From JAHJUB01 sp041653615 [NCBI: Candidatus Ratteibacteria bacterium] (GTDB taxonomy: Bacteria; Ratteibacteria; UBA8468; MWAK01): a stretch of DNA of 21,073 nucleotides. The notes under the pieces were generated by a model. It was not told the origin of the DNA and made no database searches. It saw only the letters and a list, made by a program, of their open reading frames with translations. The translations under genes and the position numbers were made by a program. The stretch covers positions 1 through 21,073 of the forward strand of contig JBAZEZ010000024.1 in assembly GCA_041653615.1 (NCBI GenBank), written 5' to 3'. Below, one piece after another: positions 1 through 8,220 of the stretch (position 1 is its first letter; every line of letters starts with the position of its first letter).

Positions 1-18
1 ATTTAGCGCTTTTTCAGG

Positions 19-182
19 TGTTTGATAAAGTAAAACGCCCTTCGTGTCAGACAAAAACTACGCAACTCCGGTTTGAGCCTCTCCGTGTTCTCGCCTACAA
101 TTCAAGGCGAGCCCTGGATATTCAAACCTCCGTATTGCTTGTTTTGTGGCTGACACTTCGTGAAGTTTGACTTTATTAAACA
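19..182. repeat. Long imperfect foldback (MITE-like or structured leader) upstream of gnd
   Basis: The outer arms at 19-50 and 150-182 are imperfect reverse complements. TGTTTGATAAAGT (19-31) faces ACTTTATTAAACA (170-182), and GTGTCAG (44-50) faces CTGACAC (150-156). Inside them GGTTTGA (70-76) pairs with TCAAACC (122-128), and an apical hairpin joins CTCGCCT (90-96) to AGGCGAG (105-111) with an 8-base loop. The whole 164-base block can therefore fold into one long stem. It ends 25 bases before the gnd Shine-Dalgarno. It could be a non-autonomous mobile element or a transcribed leader structure; the sequence alone does not decide. No protein is predicted inside. Confidence 0.6.
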
Positions 183-221
183 CCCTCGTTCGCTTAGGTT
201 TATTTCAAAGGAGGAAAAACG

Positions 222-1712
222 ATGCAGAAAGCGGATATTGGATTGATTGGCGTGGAAGTTATGGGAAGGAGTCTTGTTCTCAACATGGAGGGCAAGGGCT
301 ATACGGTGGCGGTTTTCAACCGGACCGGCGCGAAGACCGAGGCGTTTGCCGAAGGTCCGGCCAAAGGCAAGAAGATAATCCCTACTTATGAATTGAAAGA
401 CCTGGTGGCGGCGCTTGATAAACCGCGGAAAATACTGCTGATGGTCAAGGAAGGCGCGCCGGTAGACAGTTTCATTGAACAACTCCTGCCTATGCTGGAC
501 AAAGGAGACTTGATAATTGACGGAGGCAATTCTTTTTTCAAGGATACGATTAGGCGGAACGCCTATTTGACCGAAAAGGGAATCCTTTTTATCGGTACCG
601 GAGTTTCCGGCGGAGAAGAAGGCGCGCTGAAAGGACCGGCCATGATGCCGGGCGGGCAACGGGAAGCGTATGCCCTGGTGGAGAAACTCTTTACCGCCAT
701 CGCCGCCAAGGCTTATGACGGAGCACCTTGCGTCTCTTACATGGGTTCCGACGGCGCCGGCCATTTCGTGAAGATGGTGCACAACGGAATCGAATACGGC
801 GACATGGAGATGATCGGCGAGTGCGCCTGGGTTTTCCGGAACGCCCTGGGAATGAACTCCGGTGAAATAGCCGACATAATGGCCCAATGGAACGGCAAGG
901 ATGATATCCTCCGTTCCTATCTTGTGGAGATTACCGCCGACAGCATGAAGGAGAAGCACAAGGAGACCGGTGAACACCTGGTGGACCGGGTGGCTGACAT
1001 CACCCGGATGAAAGGCACCGGTACCTGGACTGTCCAGAGCGCTTTGGAACTGTTGGTTCCGATACCTTCGATCGCGGCCGCGGTCTTCTCCCGGGAAATG
1101 TCCCAGGACAAGGATTTACGGCTTACGATGTCAAAGATATTAACCCTACCCGCTCAGAAGACCACGGGAGATAAAAAGGAACTACTGGACCTTGGCCATG
1201 ACGCGCTTTATATCGCCAAGATTGCGTCTTATGCCCAGGGGATGGCTTTGTTGCAGGCGGCGTCCAGACAGTATAAGTTCAACCTGAACCTGGGAGAGAT
1301 TGCCAAGAGTTGGCGCGCCGGCTGCATTATCAGGGCGCAGTTCCTGGACGAAATCAGCAAGGCGTACCAGGAGAATCCGAATCTGCCCAATCTTTTGGCC
1401 GCCCCGAAGTTCGCCGGATTTGTTTCTCAAAATTTAATGAAACTGGTCCGATTCATCGGGATTGCCCATAGCGCGGGATTACCTGTCCTGGCTTTGACCA
1501 GCGCCTACGATTATATCGCCCAGTTGGCTAGCCCGGCCATGTTCTCGGCTCAGGTGGCGGCGCTTCAGCGTGACTATTTCGGCGCCCATGGCTATTTCAA
1601 AATCGGCGGATCGAAAGACCCGAAATTGGTTGCCAACGTTGAAGGTAAGGTGCGGGAATATCACACCGAATGGCTCTTTGACGGCCGTCCGGAAAAGGAG
1701 ATAACCAAATGA
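222..1712 (+). CDS. gnd: 6-phosphogluconate dehydrogenase (decarboxylating)
   Basis: This cytoplasmic enzyme oxidatively decarboxylates 6-phosphogluconate to ribulose 5-phosphate, producing a reduced nicotinamide cofactor in the pentose phosphate pathway. The N-terminal Rossmann motif reads IGLIGVEVMGRSLVLNM; the usual GLAVMG is GVEVMG here. A cofactor-binding FNRT follows near residue 32. The signature GTGVSGGEEGALKGP (about 125-139) and MPGG follow, then the catalytic segment KMVHNGIEYGDMEM with Lys184, Asn188 and Glu191. Near the C-terminus RDYFGAH keeps the Arg and His that reach into the partner subunit's active site, and HTEW follows. At 496 residues it is slightly longer than the usual 470-485. 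The start is fixed by a strong AAAGGAGG at 207-214, seven bases upstream. The stop overlaps the next start by four bases (ATGA), implying translational coupling to the phosphofructokinase. Confidence 0.96.
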   Translation: MQKADIGLIGVEVMGRSLVLNMEGKGYTVAVFNRTGAKTEAFAEGPAKGKKIIPTYELKDLVAALDKPRKILLMVKEGAPVDSFIEQLLPMLDKGDLIIDGGNSFFKDTIRRNAYLTEKGILFIGTGVSGGEEGALKGPAMMPGGQREAYALVEKLFTAIAAKAYDGAPCVSYMGSDGAGHFVKMVHNGIEYGDMEMIGECAWVFRNALGMNSGEIADIMAQWNGKDDILRSYLVEITADSMKEKHKETGEHLVDRVADITRMKGTGTWTVQSALELLVPIPSIAAAVFSREMSQDKDLRLTMSKILTLPAQKTTGDKKELLDLGHDALYIAKIASYAQGMALLQAASRQYKFNLNLGEIAKSWRAGCIIRAQFLDEISKAYQENPNLPNLLAAPKFAGFVSQNLMKLVRFIGIAHSAGLPVLALTSAYDYIAQLASPAMFSAQVAALQRDYFGAHGYFKIGGSKDPKLVANVEGKVREYHTEWLFDGRPEKEITK

Positions 1713-3022
1713 AGAACGCGGTTATCGCCCAGTCCGGAGGACCTACCGCGGTCATCAACAACAGCATCCGCGGAGCGGTTGACGTCCTGAAAGCATCCGG
1801 TAAAGTCGGGCGGCTGTACGGCGCCCGGATGGGTATTATCGGAGTTTTACAGGAAGAATTGCTGGATATTACCGAGCAAAGTTTCGGCCAGGTCGCTCTT
1901 TTGGCGAAGACTCCTTCGGCCGGAGTCCTCGGCAGTTGCCGGTACAAGATAAAGAGCGAAGAGGACCTGAATCGGGTGGTGGAGGTCTTTGCCAAACACG
2001 ACGTCGGTTATTTCTTTTACTGCGGCGGAAATGACTCCATGGATACGGCGGACAAGATTAATAACCTGGCGAAGGAAAAGGGTCTGGACCTGGTTTGCGC
2101 CGGAATTGCCAAGACGATTGATAACGACGTGGGCGGCGGGTTGCAGCCGGACGGCACCTTTGCGATTTGTGACCACAATCCGGGTTACGGCAGCACCGTG
2201 AGAAGCCTGGCGGTCAATATCCTGGAAGCGAACCAGGAGAATAAGGCCAGTTATACCAGCGACCCGGTCCTGGTAATCGGCGTGATGGGCAGGAAAATCG
2301 GTTTTATCACCGCCGGCGCCCGGTTGGCTGACCCGGAGCGAAAGATGCCCCTGGTGCTTGTTCTGCCGGAGGCGTTCGGCAAGACAAACTCGGAAGAGAA
2401 CCTGGAATATATCACCCGGAAAGTTAACGAGAAACTGGAAGCGTTCGGGCGCTGCATCGTGGTTGTCAGCGAAGGCGCAAACCTGGGCGACCTGGATATT
2501 CTGCGCGATAGTTTCGGCCACGAGCAATTCAGCGGTTCCGGCAAAACCACCGAGGGGGTTCTGGCCAACTATTTCAACGGTCTGGACCGGAAAGACAGTC
2601 AGGGCAGAGCGGAAAGCCGGCTGAAGGTTAGAGGTATCGCCCGTTCGGAAAGGCCCGGCACCAAACAGCGCCGGGAAATCGGGACCGTGTCCGAAGTCGA
2701 TCTGTTTGAGGCCTATCAGGTAGGTGCTAAGGCCGCCCGGATTGCTTTGGAAGGAGAGGGCGGTTTTATGGCTACCATTATTCGGGCGCCCGGCTTAAAA
2801 TATCAGGTGGCTTTCGACAAGGTTCTTTTGAAAACGGTGGCTAACGCCGAGAGAAAGTTCCCGGCCGAGTGGATTGCGAAGGACCGGATAGATGTAACCG
2901 AAGATTTCATAAAATGGGCCCTGCCCCTGCTGGGGGGTCCTTTGCCGGTCTTTGCTGATTTTAAAGAGGTCTTTGCTCCGAACCTGTGCGGCAAGTATAT
3001 TCCTTTTGCCTATCGAAAATAA
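1709..3022 (+). CDS. pfp: 6-phosphofructokinase, probably pyrophosphate-dependent
   Basis: This is a phosphofructokinase-family protein of 437 residues, phosphorylating fructose 6-phosphate in glycolysis. The N-terminus has the QSGGPTAVIN phosphate-binding loop. The donor-site motif is GGNDSMDT (106-113). An Asp follows at the position where ATP-type enzymes have Gly, and KTIDND (135-140) has Lys in place of the ATP-type Gly. Both changes are the classical marks of pyrophosphate use, so the reaction is predicted to be reversible. Asp138 and Asp140 are the expected catalytic acids. The length and the GGND variant fit the long, non-E. coli PFK clade. It is translationally coupled to gnd, which places both sugar-phosphate enzymes in one transcript. 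Donor specificity is inferred from motifs only. Confidence 0.9.
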   Translation: MKNAVIAQSGGPTAVINNSIRGAVDVLKASGKVGRLYGARMGIIGVLQEELLDITEQSFGQVALLAKTPSAGVLGSCRYKIKSEEDLNRVVEVFAKHDVGYFFYCGGNDSMDTADKINNLAKEKGLDLVCAGIAKTIDNDVGGGLQPDGTFAICDHNPGYGSTVRSLAVNILEANQENKASYTSDPVLVIGVMGRKIGFITAGARLADPERKMPLVLVLPEAFGKTNSEENLEYITRKVNEKLEAFGRCIVVVSEGANLGDLDILRDSFGHEQFSGSGKTTEGVLANYFNGLDRKDSQGRAESRLKVRGIARSERPGTKQRREIGTVSEVDLFEAYQVGAKAARIALEGEGGFMATIIRAPGLKYQVAFDKVLLKTVANAERKFPAEWIAKDRIDVTEDFIKWALPLLGGPLPVFADFKEVFAPNLCGKYIPFAYRK

Positions 3023-3032
3023 ATTACAGTTA

Positions 3033-3092
3033 TGCAGGGGAGGGGCTGCGTCCCCTCCCGAAGAAGAGCGGGGATTCAACCCTGCTCCTACA
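3033..3092. repeat. REPIN-like double-hairpin repeat (copy A)
   Basis: Outer arms TGCAGGGG (3033-3040) and CTCCTACA (3085-3092) are imperfect reverse complements. Between them lie two hairpins: GGGAGGGG facing CCCCTCCC, and GAGCGGGG facing CCCTGCTC with one G-T wobble. The layout matches the element at 17258-17312. The left foot has decayed from GTAG to GCAG. It fills most of the gap between the phosphofructokinase and the HAD gene. Confidence 0.75.
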
Positions 3093-3109
3093 GTATTTTG
3101 GAGACTATT

Positions 3110-4153
3110 ATGCCTTTAGCCAAACTTACCCAGAGAGAGATTAAGGAAGACCCGGAACAGCAATTGAGAAATTTCAAGCGGACCAAGGATTTCCTGGTGA
3201 CCATCGATACCGACGGCTGCGTGACCGACAACATGAACGGGAAGCAAATCCTTATCTTTCATCCCCAGTACCTGGAATTTTACCAATTATGGGGGATTGA
3301 ATCTTATTTTCGGGAATTGTCCGAGTACTACAATCTTTTTTCCATTCACCGGGGATGCAACCGGTTTCTGGCTACCCAGTTTATCCTGAAAGCGCTGGCG
3401 GTCCGAGAAGACATTGCTGTTGCCGCGAAAGAAAATGAGGTTTTGCTGCCGGAGGTAAAGCCGCTTGATGATTACATTGCCTACTGTAGCCAGAATAACT
3501 TAGGATTAGGAAACCCGAGTTTGGAAAAATTTCTTGCTACCCGGCCCCTGGACCTTGCTCTTCATAAACTTTTGGGCTGGAGTGAAGCGGTAAACCGGAC
3601 TTTTCCGTTTGTTAACCCCAAAATTCCGCCCTTCGATAACGTAAGAGAGTCCCTGAAACTGATGGCGGAGAACGCGGATGTTCTGGTTGTTTCCCAGACG
3701 CCGTATGAAGACCTGGTTAATTACTGGGAAGCCCAGGGGATTTCCGAGCATATCTGTTTTATCGCCGGTCAGGAAATGGGCAACAAGACACACCACATTC
3801 AGGTTATTAAAGAGGCCGGCGGGTACGAGGACGACAAGGTGCTGATGCTGGGCGACGGCGACGGTGATTATAAGGCGGTTAATAAGAACAACGGACTTTT
3901 TTACCCGATACCGGCCGGGTTTGAACAGGAAGCCTGGCGTAAATTTCCGGAAAGGTTTGAACTGTTTTTGAAAGGGAAATACAAAGGAGAGGCTGCCGAC
4001 AAACTTTTTTCCGAATTTTCCAAGGTTTTACTCACCACGCCGCCCTGGGAAATGCCGGGCTACGACCACAAAAAGGCATACCGGGAGAAACAGGAAATCA
4101 GAAAATCACTGTACGCCAAATTGAATCCCAACGGCCGGTTGCTGATACTTTGA
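3110..4153 (+). CDS. HAD-superfamily hydrolase, substrate unknown
   Basis: This is a 347-residue haloacid-dehalogenase-fold protein, probably a cytoplasmic phosphatase. Motif I is TIDTDGCVTD (nucleophile Asp33, acid Asp35). Motif II is VVSQT (Ser195). Motif III is the Lys in GNKTHH (Lys226), and motif IV is LGDGDGDYKA (about 248-257). About 150 residues separate motifs I and II, a large cap that probably sets substrate choice. An in-frame start at 3032 exists, but its first 26 codons are repeat DNA. ATG 3110, preceded by TTTTGGAG, is chosen instead. It lies 87 bases after the phosphofructokinase on the same strand, so a sugar-phosphate substrate is plausible but not shown. It is longer than typical HAD phosphatases of the Cof or phosphoglycolate type. 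Confidence 0.8.
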   Translation: MPLAKLTQREIKEDPEQQLRNFKRTKDFLVTIDTDGCVTDNMNGKQILIFHPQYLEFYQLWGIESYFRELSEYYNLFSIHRGCNRFLATQFILKALAVREDIAVAAKENEVLLPEVKPLDDYIAYCSQNNLGLGNPSLEKFLATRPLDLALHKLLGWSEAVNRTFPFVNPKIPPFDNVRESLKLMAENADVLVVSQTPYEDLVNYWEAQGISEHICFIAGQEMGNKTHHIQVIKEAGGYEDDKVLMLGDGDGDYKAVNKNNGLFYPIPAGFEQEAWRKFPERFELFLKGKYKGEAADKLFSEFSKVLLTTPPWEMPGYDHKKAYREKQEIRKSLYAKLNPNGRLLIL

Positions 4154-4226
4154 GCTATTTTCGTATCTTAAAGATTTTAATTAACATATCCTGAAACGAA
4201 CTAAAAATAAAATTTGCGTTTTCAAA

Positions 4227-5345
4227 ATGCAAAAGGCAAAAATGGATTTTCGGGAAAGTTCTGAGGGGCAAAATTCACGACTGGCAGAACAGGTCCGGAA
4301 TGTAAGAGGATATTTGAAAAAATTAGCGGATGAATCCGATAATTTTCGAAAAAAGAATTGGGCTATACCCAAAGGAATTTCTCCGGAAGGATACCGGAAT
4401 CATATCAGGCCGTTTCGAACGAGAGTAGGTAAAATGCTGGGTTATCCTCCTTCGGGGAGAATAATTAAAAATATAAAACCGGTTGTGCGGAAAATTGGCC
4501 GGGATGAAGACGGGACTTTTTTTCGGGTTAGGATACCGTTGTTGGAGGAAGGTTACGAGGTGCACGGCCTTTTGATTAAACCCAACCCTTCGGAGAGTTC
4601 TCTAAAAAAACCTCTTGCGGTTGCGATTCACGGAGGAGGCGGAACACCGGAACTGGCTGCCGGAATCCTCGAGTTGTCCAACAACTACAATGATATGGGT
4701 AGAAGAATGGCAAGACGGGGACATGTTGTGTGGATGCCGTCATGTTTCGAAAGAACTGGATTTCACTTTTCTCCGGACGGCGTACTTCAGCCGGAACCGG
4801 AAAAATCTTCGGTGCACCGGACACTTGACTGGAGGGCGAAATTTGTTGGGACCACTCTGCCCGCTCTCGACTTATTCGGAATAATCAAGAGTACCGAAAT
4901 CCTGTTGGCTTCGCAAGGTTTTACGAAACGGAAGGCGATTGTTATGGGCTTATCCTACGGCGGTTTTCGGGCTCTGCTGGCGTGCGCTCTTTCCGAAGTT
5001 TTTATCGCTTGTATCTCATCCTGTTATTTTAACGACCGGCGTACGGAACTGGAACGTTATTCGGAAGAAGGGGCTTTTTCCGACTGGGTTTTTAATAACA
5101 CGCTGGGTATTGCCACAGATGTTGAATTTTGCCAGTTAATCTGCCCCCGCCCACTGTTTATTGAAGTCGGTAATAAGGACGAACTTTTTCCGGCTGCGGG
5201 TGCCCGGAAAGCAGCTTCCGAAGTCAGAAAGATATACCGGAGTTTAGGGTTGGAAAATTTGTTTGGATTTGATGTTTTTCCCGGCGGACACGAGTTTTCC
5301 GGCGTAAAGGCGTTTAGGTTTCTTGACCGAATTTATAACGAATAA
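4227..5345 (+). CDS. Alpha/beta hydrolase (esterase or dienelactone-hydrolase type)
   Basis: This is a 372-residue alpha/beta-hydrolase-fold protein, likely an esterase or lactonase. The oxyanion-hole segment AIHGGGGT lies at about 133-140. The nucleophile elbow GLSYGGF has Ser243. An acid is probably Asp318 in GNKDELF, and the catalytic His is His355 in PGGHEF. The N-terminal 110 residues are helical and polar, with no signal peptide, resembling the extended N-terminus of acetyl-xylan-esterase-like and 'hydrolase of unknown function' families. The start is uncertain: ATG 4227 and ATG 4242 both fit, and neither has a strong Shine-Dalgarno. The upstream gap 4154-4226 is AT-rich without a clear promoter. 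It is followed closely by the LarA-like gene, so its product may be an alpha-hydroxyacid released from an ester or lactone; that is inference. Confidence 0.8.
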   Translation: MQKAKMDFRESSEGQNSRLAEQVRNVRGYLKKLADESDNFRKKNWAIPKGISPEGYRNHIRPFRTRVGKMLGYPPSGRIIKNIKPVVRKIGRDEDGTFFRVRIPLLEEGYEVHGLLIKPNPSESSLKKPLAVAIHGGGGTPELAAGILELSNNYNDMGRRMARRGHVVWMPSCFERTGFHFSPDGVLQPEPEKSSVHRTLDWRAKFVGTTLPALDLFGIIKSTEILLASQGFTKRKAIVMGLSYGGFRALLACALSEVFIACISSCYFNDRRTELERYSEEGAFSDWVFNNTLGIATDVEFCQLICPRPLFIEVGNKDELFPAAGARKAASEVRKIYRSLGLENLFGFDVFPGGHEFSGVKAFRFLDRIYNE

Positions 5346-5371
5346 GCCCGGTGCTTTTAATAGGAGAAACT

Positions 5372-6649
5372 ATGCTATTTGGTAAAGGCAGTTTGGAAAC
5401 TTTCTTCCCAGACGCAGAGCTGAAATCTCTTTGTGTCGAAGGACTGAAGAAAGGTAATTTCAACGGTAAAAAAGTTCTGGCAATCATCCCGGATACCACC
5501 CGTTCCGGTCCGATTAAACTGATTTTTCAGGCAATTTGCGATGCTTTGCAGACACAAGCCGAAAAGCTTGATTTTATCATTGCCCTGGGTACCCACCCGG
5601 AGATGTCCGAAGAAAAGATAAACCATCACTTGAGGTTGACGGTTGAGGAGCGGAACGGCAAATTCCGTAACGTCGGTATATTTCAGCACCGCTGGTCTCG
5701 TTCGGAGGAGTTGAGGCAAATAGGCATTATTAGCGCGGCCCGGATGACGGAGATTTCCGCCGGTCTCTTGCGCGAAGATATTCCGGTAACGATAAATAAA
5801 AAAGTTTTTGACTACCAGGAAATCATTTTAGTCGGACCGGTTTTTCCCCACGAAGTAGTCGGGTTTTCCGGCGGTTATAAATATCTTTTCCCCGGTATCG
5901 CCGGTCCCCAATTCCTTCATAAATTTCACTGGCTGGGCGCGCTCATCACTAACCCCAAGATAAACGGAACCAAAGATACCCCGGTCAGGCGGGCGCTTAA
6001 TGAAGCCGCCTCATTCCTTAACGTCCCCATTACGAACATTTGTTACGTTGTTAAGGAAAAGAAGACTTACGGTTTTTACGTCGGCGGGCAGGAGGCGTGG
6101 TCAACCGCCGCCGACCTTTCCGGTCAACTTAACATTCAGTACGTGGAAAAAAGTTTTCACACCATTTTATCCATGGCTCCGAAGATGTATGAAGATATCT
6201 GGACCGCCGGAAAGTGCATGTATAAGCTGGAGCCGGTCGTGGCGGACAACGGGACTCTGATAATTTACGCGCCCCACATTACCGAGGTTTCCTATACTCA
6301 CGGAGATGATATCAAGAAGGTGGGTTATCACACCCGCGATTTTTTCTTAAAACAATGGGATAAATTTAAAGACACTTCGGGGGCCATCCTGGCGCATTCC
6401 ACCCACGTTAAGGGAATCGGCACTTTCAAAAACGGCAAGGAAAATCCCCGCGTCAACGTAGTTCTGGCGACCGGAATTCCGGAGGAAGAATGCCGGAAAA
6501 TCAACCTCGGTTATTTGGATTTTCGGAAGATGAAGATTGAGGATTATACCGGCAAGGAAGACCAGGGAATTCTGAAGGTGGAAAACGCCGGAGAGGTGCT
6601 TTTCCGCCTGGCCGGTGATATCGTTCCGGACATAGACCGGCTGGAGTAG
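5372..6649 (+). CDS. Lactate racemase (LarA)-family protein, nickel-pincer type
   Basis: LarA-family enzymes racemise or epimerise alpha-hydroxyacids by hydride transfer to a nickel-pincer nucleotide cofactor. The length, 425 residues, equals that of LarA. Recognisable elements are IPDTTRSGP (Asp41, Arg44), GTHPEMSEE with His75, and FPHEVVGFSGGYK with His160 and Lys170. Lys170 matches the cofactor-linked Lys184 of Lactiplantibacillus LarA. His186 keeps the spacing of LarA His200. At the position aligned with LarA Gln295, which precedes Lys298, I read Thr278 ahead of Lys281; this is an alignment from memory. The GTG at 5351 is in frame, but AGGAG at 5362-5366 points to ATG 5372. No larB, larC or larE cofactor genes are in the window. 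Substrate could be lactate or another 2-hydroxyacid. Confidence 0.82.
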   Translation: MLFGKGSLETFFPDAELKSLCVEGLKKGNFNGKKVLAIIPDTTRSGPIKLIFQAICDALQTQAEKLDFIIALGTHPEMSEEKINHHLRLTVEERNGKFRNVGIFQHRWSRSEELRQIGIISAARMTEISAGLLREDIPVTINKKVFDYQEIILVGPVFPHEVVGFSGGYKYLFPGIAGPQFLHKFHWLGALITNPKINGTKDTPVRRALNEAASFLNVPITNICYVVKEKKTYGFYVGGQEAWSTAADLSGQLNIQYVEKSFHTILSMAPKMYEDIWTAGKCMYKLEPVVADNGTLIIYAPHITEVSYTHGDDIKKVGYHTRDFFLKQWDKFKDTSGAILAHSTHVKGIGTFKNGKENPRVNVVLATGIPEEECRKINLGYLDFRKMKIEDYTGKEDQGILKVENAGEVLFRLAGDIVPDIDRLE

Positions 6650-6676
6650 CGTGACCTTTTCCGGTTCGCCGCTCTG

Positions 6677-6706
6677 AATCCTTTTCCCCACCGGGGAAAA
6701 GGGATT
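6677..6706 (+). terminator. Hairpin after the LarA-like gene: possible terminator or short repeat
   Basis: AATCCTTTTCCCC (6677-6689) pairs with GGGGAAAAGGGATT (6693-6706) around a 3-base loop, with one bulged G. The downstream sequence AACAACTTTTT has only a short, displaced T run, so intrinsic termination would be weak. The palindrome also resembles common dispersed intergenic repeats. It lies between two genes likely to be co-expressed, so a repeat or an attenuating role is as likely as a true end of transcription. Confidence 0.45.
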
Positions 6707-6744
6707 AACAACTTTTTGGCACTAATAGGTTGCGTTCCTTTTGT

Positions 6745-8220
6745 ATGCTTATAAAACAGAGCCAGGATGAGATCCAAAGTTATCTGGAAGATGCTTCCAA
6801 TTTTCGGTCCGGGAGCGCGGAAGCGCTCTACGTCCCGGAAAACGAGGCGGAGATAGTTCAAGCGGTCACAGAATGCGGCCGGCAGAAGATTCCTTTAACT
6901 ATCACCGGCGGTGGTACCGGAACCGTTGCGGGTCGGATTCCGGCGAGCGGCCGTATTCTTACCGTAGAGAAACTCGACCGTATTCTCTCCGTTGAGCCGG
7001 AGCGCAATCGGGCGTCGCTGCAGGCCGGCGTGGTTATCGACAACTTTTTAAAATTTTTGGAAAAGGACAATCTTTTTTATCCCCCTTTCCCCACCGAAAG
7101 AACCGCGTTTATTTCGGGAAACGCTTCCACCAACGCTTCCGGAGAGTACAGCTATTATTTTGGGCCGACCCGTCGTTACGTGGAACGGCTGAAAATTGTT
7201 TTTTCCGACGGAGAGGTTGTGGAGGTAAGGCGAGGCGAGACGTTTGCCGGCCGCGACGGTTTTTTAAAAATAGGTTCCAAAAAGGTTAAGATACCTTCTT
7301 ATGTAACCCCGGACATTAAATGTTCCGCCGGATATTTCTGTAGGCCCGGCATGGATGCCATCGACCTTTTTATCGGTTCTGAGGGTACCCTGGGTATTTT
7401 TACTGAAGTGGAGGTGTCTCTTATCCCGGCGCTTTCCAACCGGGTAATCATGCTCTTTTTCTTTTCCGAAAAAGAGCGGCTCTTTGAATTTCTTTCCGCG
7501 GTTAAAAGCGATAAAGCTCTTTTTGCTCTCACCCTGGAATATTTTGACAGCCACAGTCTGGATTTTTTGCGGCCGGACTTTCCCAACATACCCGAATGTA
7601 AGTTCGCTTTGTATATTGAGGTACTGGAAAGCAGCCTGGAAAAGTGGTTGAACCTGCTGGAAGGATATCCGATTATTGATACCTGGGTGGGCCAGGACGC
7701 GAAGTCTTACCAGACGTTAATCGATTTCCGGCATCGCCTGCCGGAAAATATCAACGCCTATTTTAAAAAAATCGGTTGCACGAAAGTTTCTCTGGATTTT
7801 GCGGTTCCGGCAGACCGTTTCGCGGAACTTTATGCTTACTACCAGAATGTTCGGGAAGCCAATAGCGACGTAGAAACCATTCTTTTCGGCCACATCGGTG
7901 AAAATCATCTCCATTTTAACTATTTTCCCAAGGACCAGAAAGAAAAGGAGCGGGTTATTTGTCTTTATGAGGAAGCGGCGCGCAAGGTTATTTCCATGGG
8001 CGGGACGATTGCCGCGGAACACGGTATCGGAAAATTGAAGCATAAATATCTGGAGATGATGTACGGCAGGGAAGGTATCTTAGAGATGGCGGCTGTCAAG
8101 AAAGTGCTGGATCCGGCTTGTATTCTGGGCCTGGACAATATTTTTCCCCGCAGCCTGTTTAAAAAAGGAGGTATAAACCATGCTAAAAGTACCGTTAGTG
8201 AAACCAAAGCCGGATATTGA
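6745..8220 (+). CDS. FAD-binding oxidoreductase, GlcD / D-lactate dehydrogenase-like
   Basis: This is a 491-residue flavoprotein of the vanillyl-alcohol-oxidase superfamily, predicted to oxidise a 2-hydroxyacid such as D-lactate or glycolate to the 2-oxoacid. The N-terminal FAD (PCMH) domain shows TGGGTGTVAGRIP, then FPTERTAFISGNASTNASG, a variant of the usual pyrophosphate-binding loop, and FIGSEGTLGIFTEV. The C-terminal domain has FGHIGENHLHFN, where the family normally reads GHxGDGNxH, and GTIAAEHGIGKLK. ATG 6745 is chosen because the in-frame TTG at 6730 directly follows its only upstream AGG. No iron-sulfur subunit (GlcF or LutA type) is adjacent. Its place after a LarA-like racemase suggests it consumes one stereoisomer that the racemase makes. 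The last 13 codons overlap the next gene and are probably not conserved. Confidence 0.87.
   Translation: MLIKQSQDEIQSYLEDASNFRSGSAEALYVPENEAEIVQAVTECGRQKIPLTITGGGTGTVAGRIPASGRILTVEKLDRILSVEPERNRASLQAGVVIDNFLKFLEKDNLFYPPFPTERTAFISGNASTNASGEYSYYFGPTRRYVERLKIVFSDGEVVEVRRGETFAGRDGFLKIGSKKVKIPSYVTPDIKCSAGYFCRPGMDAIDLFIGSEGTLGIFTEVEVSLIPALSNRVIMLFFFSEKERLFEFLSAVKSDKALFALTLEYFDSHSLDFLRPDFPNIPECKFALYIEVLESSLEKWLNLLEGYPIIDTWVGQDAKSYQTLIDFRHRLPENINAYFKKIGCTKVSLDFAVPADRFAELYAYYQNVREANSDVETILFGHIGENHLHFNYFPKDQKEKERVICLYEEAARKVISMGGTIAAEHGIGKLKHKYLEMMYGREGILEMAAVKKVLDPACILGLDNIFPRSLFKKGGINHAKSTVSETKAGY

Noticed and set aside
102-977. Minus-strand open frame of 291 codons over gnd
   Set aside because: It lies opposite strongly conserved gnd codons, has no family resemblance and no ribosome-binding site; it is a shadow of the GC-biased gene.
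1847-2527. Minus-strand open frame of 226 codons over the phosphofructokinase
   Set aside because: It is antisense to a conserved enzyme and shows no domain of its own.
3032-3109. Extended start of the HAD gene at 3032
   Set aside because: The first 26 codons are REPIN DNA; ATG 3110 has GGAG upstream and the family-like beginning.
5351-5371. GTG start of the LarA-like gene
   Set aside because: AGGAG at 5362-5366 is inside that extension and fits ATG 5372.
6730-6744. TTG start of the FAD oxidase
   Set aside because: The only nearby AGG touches the TTG, leaving no spacing; ATG 6745 is chosen, though its own ribosome-binding site is weak.
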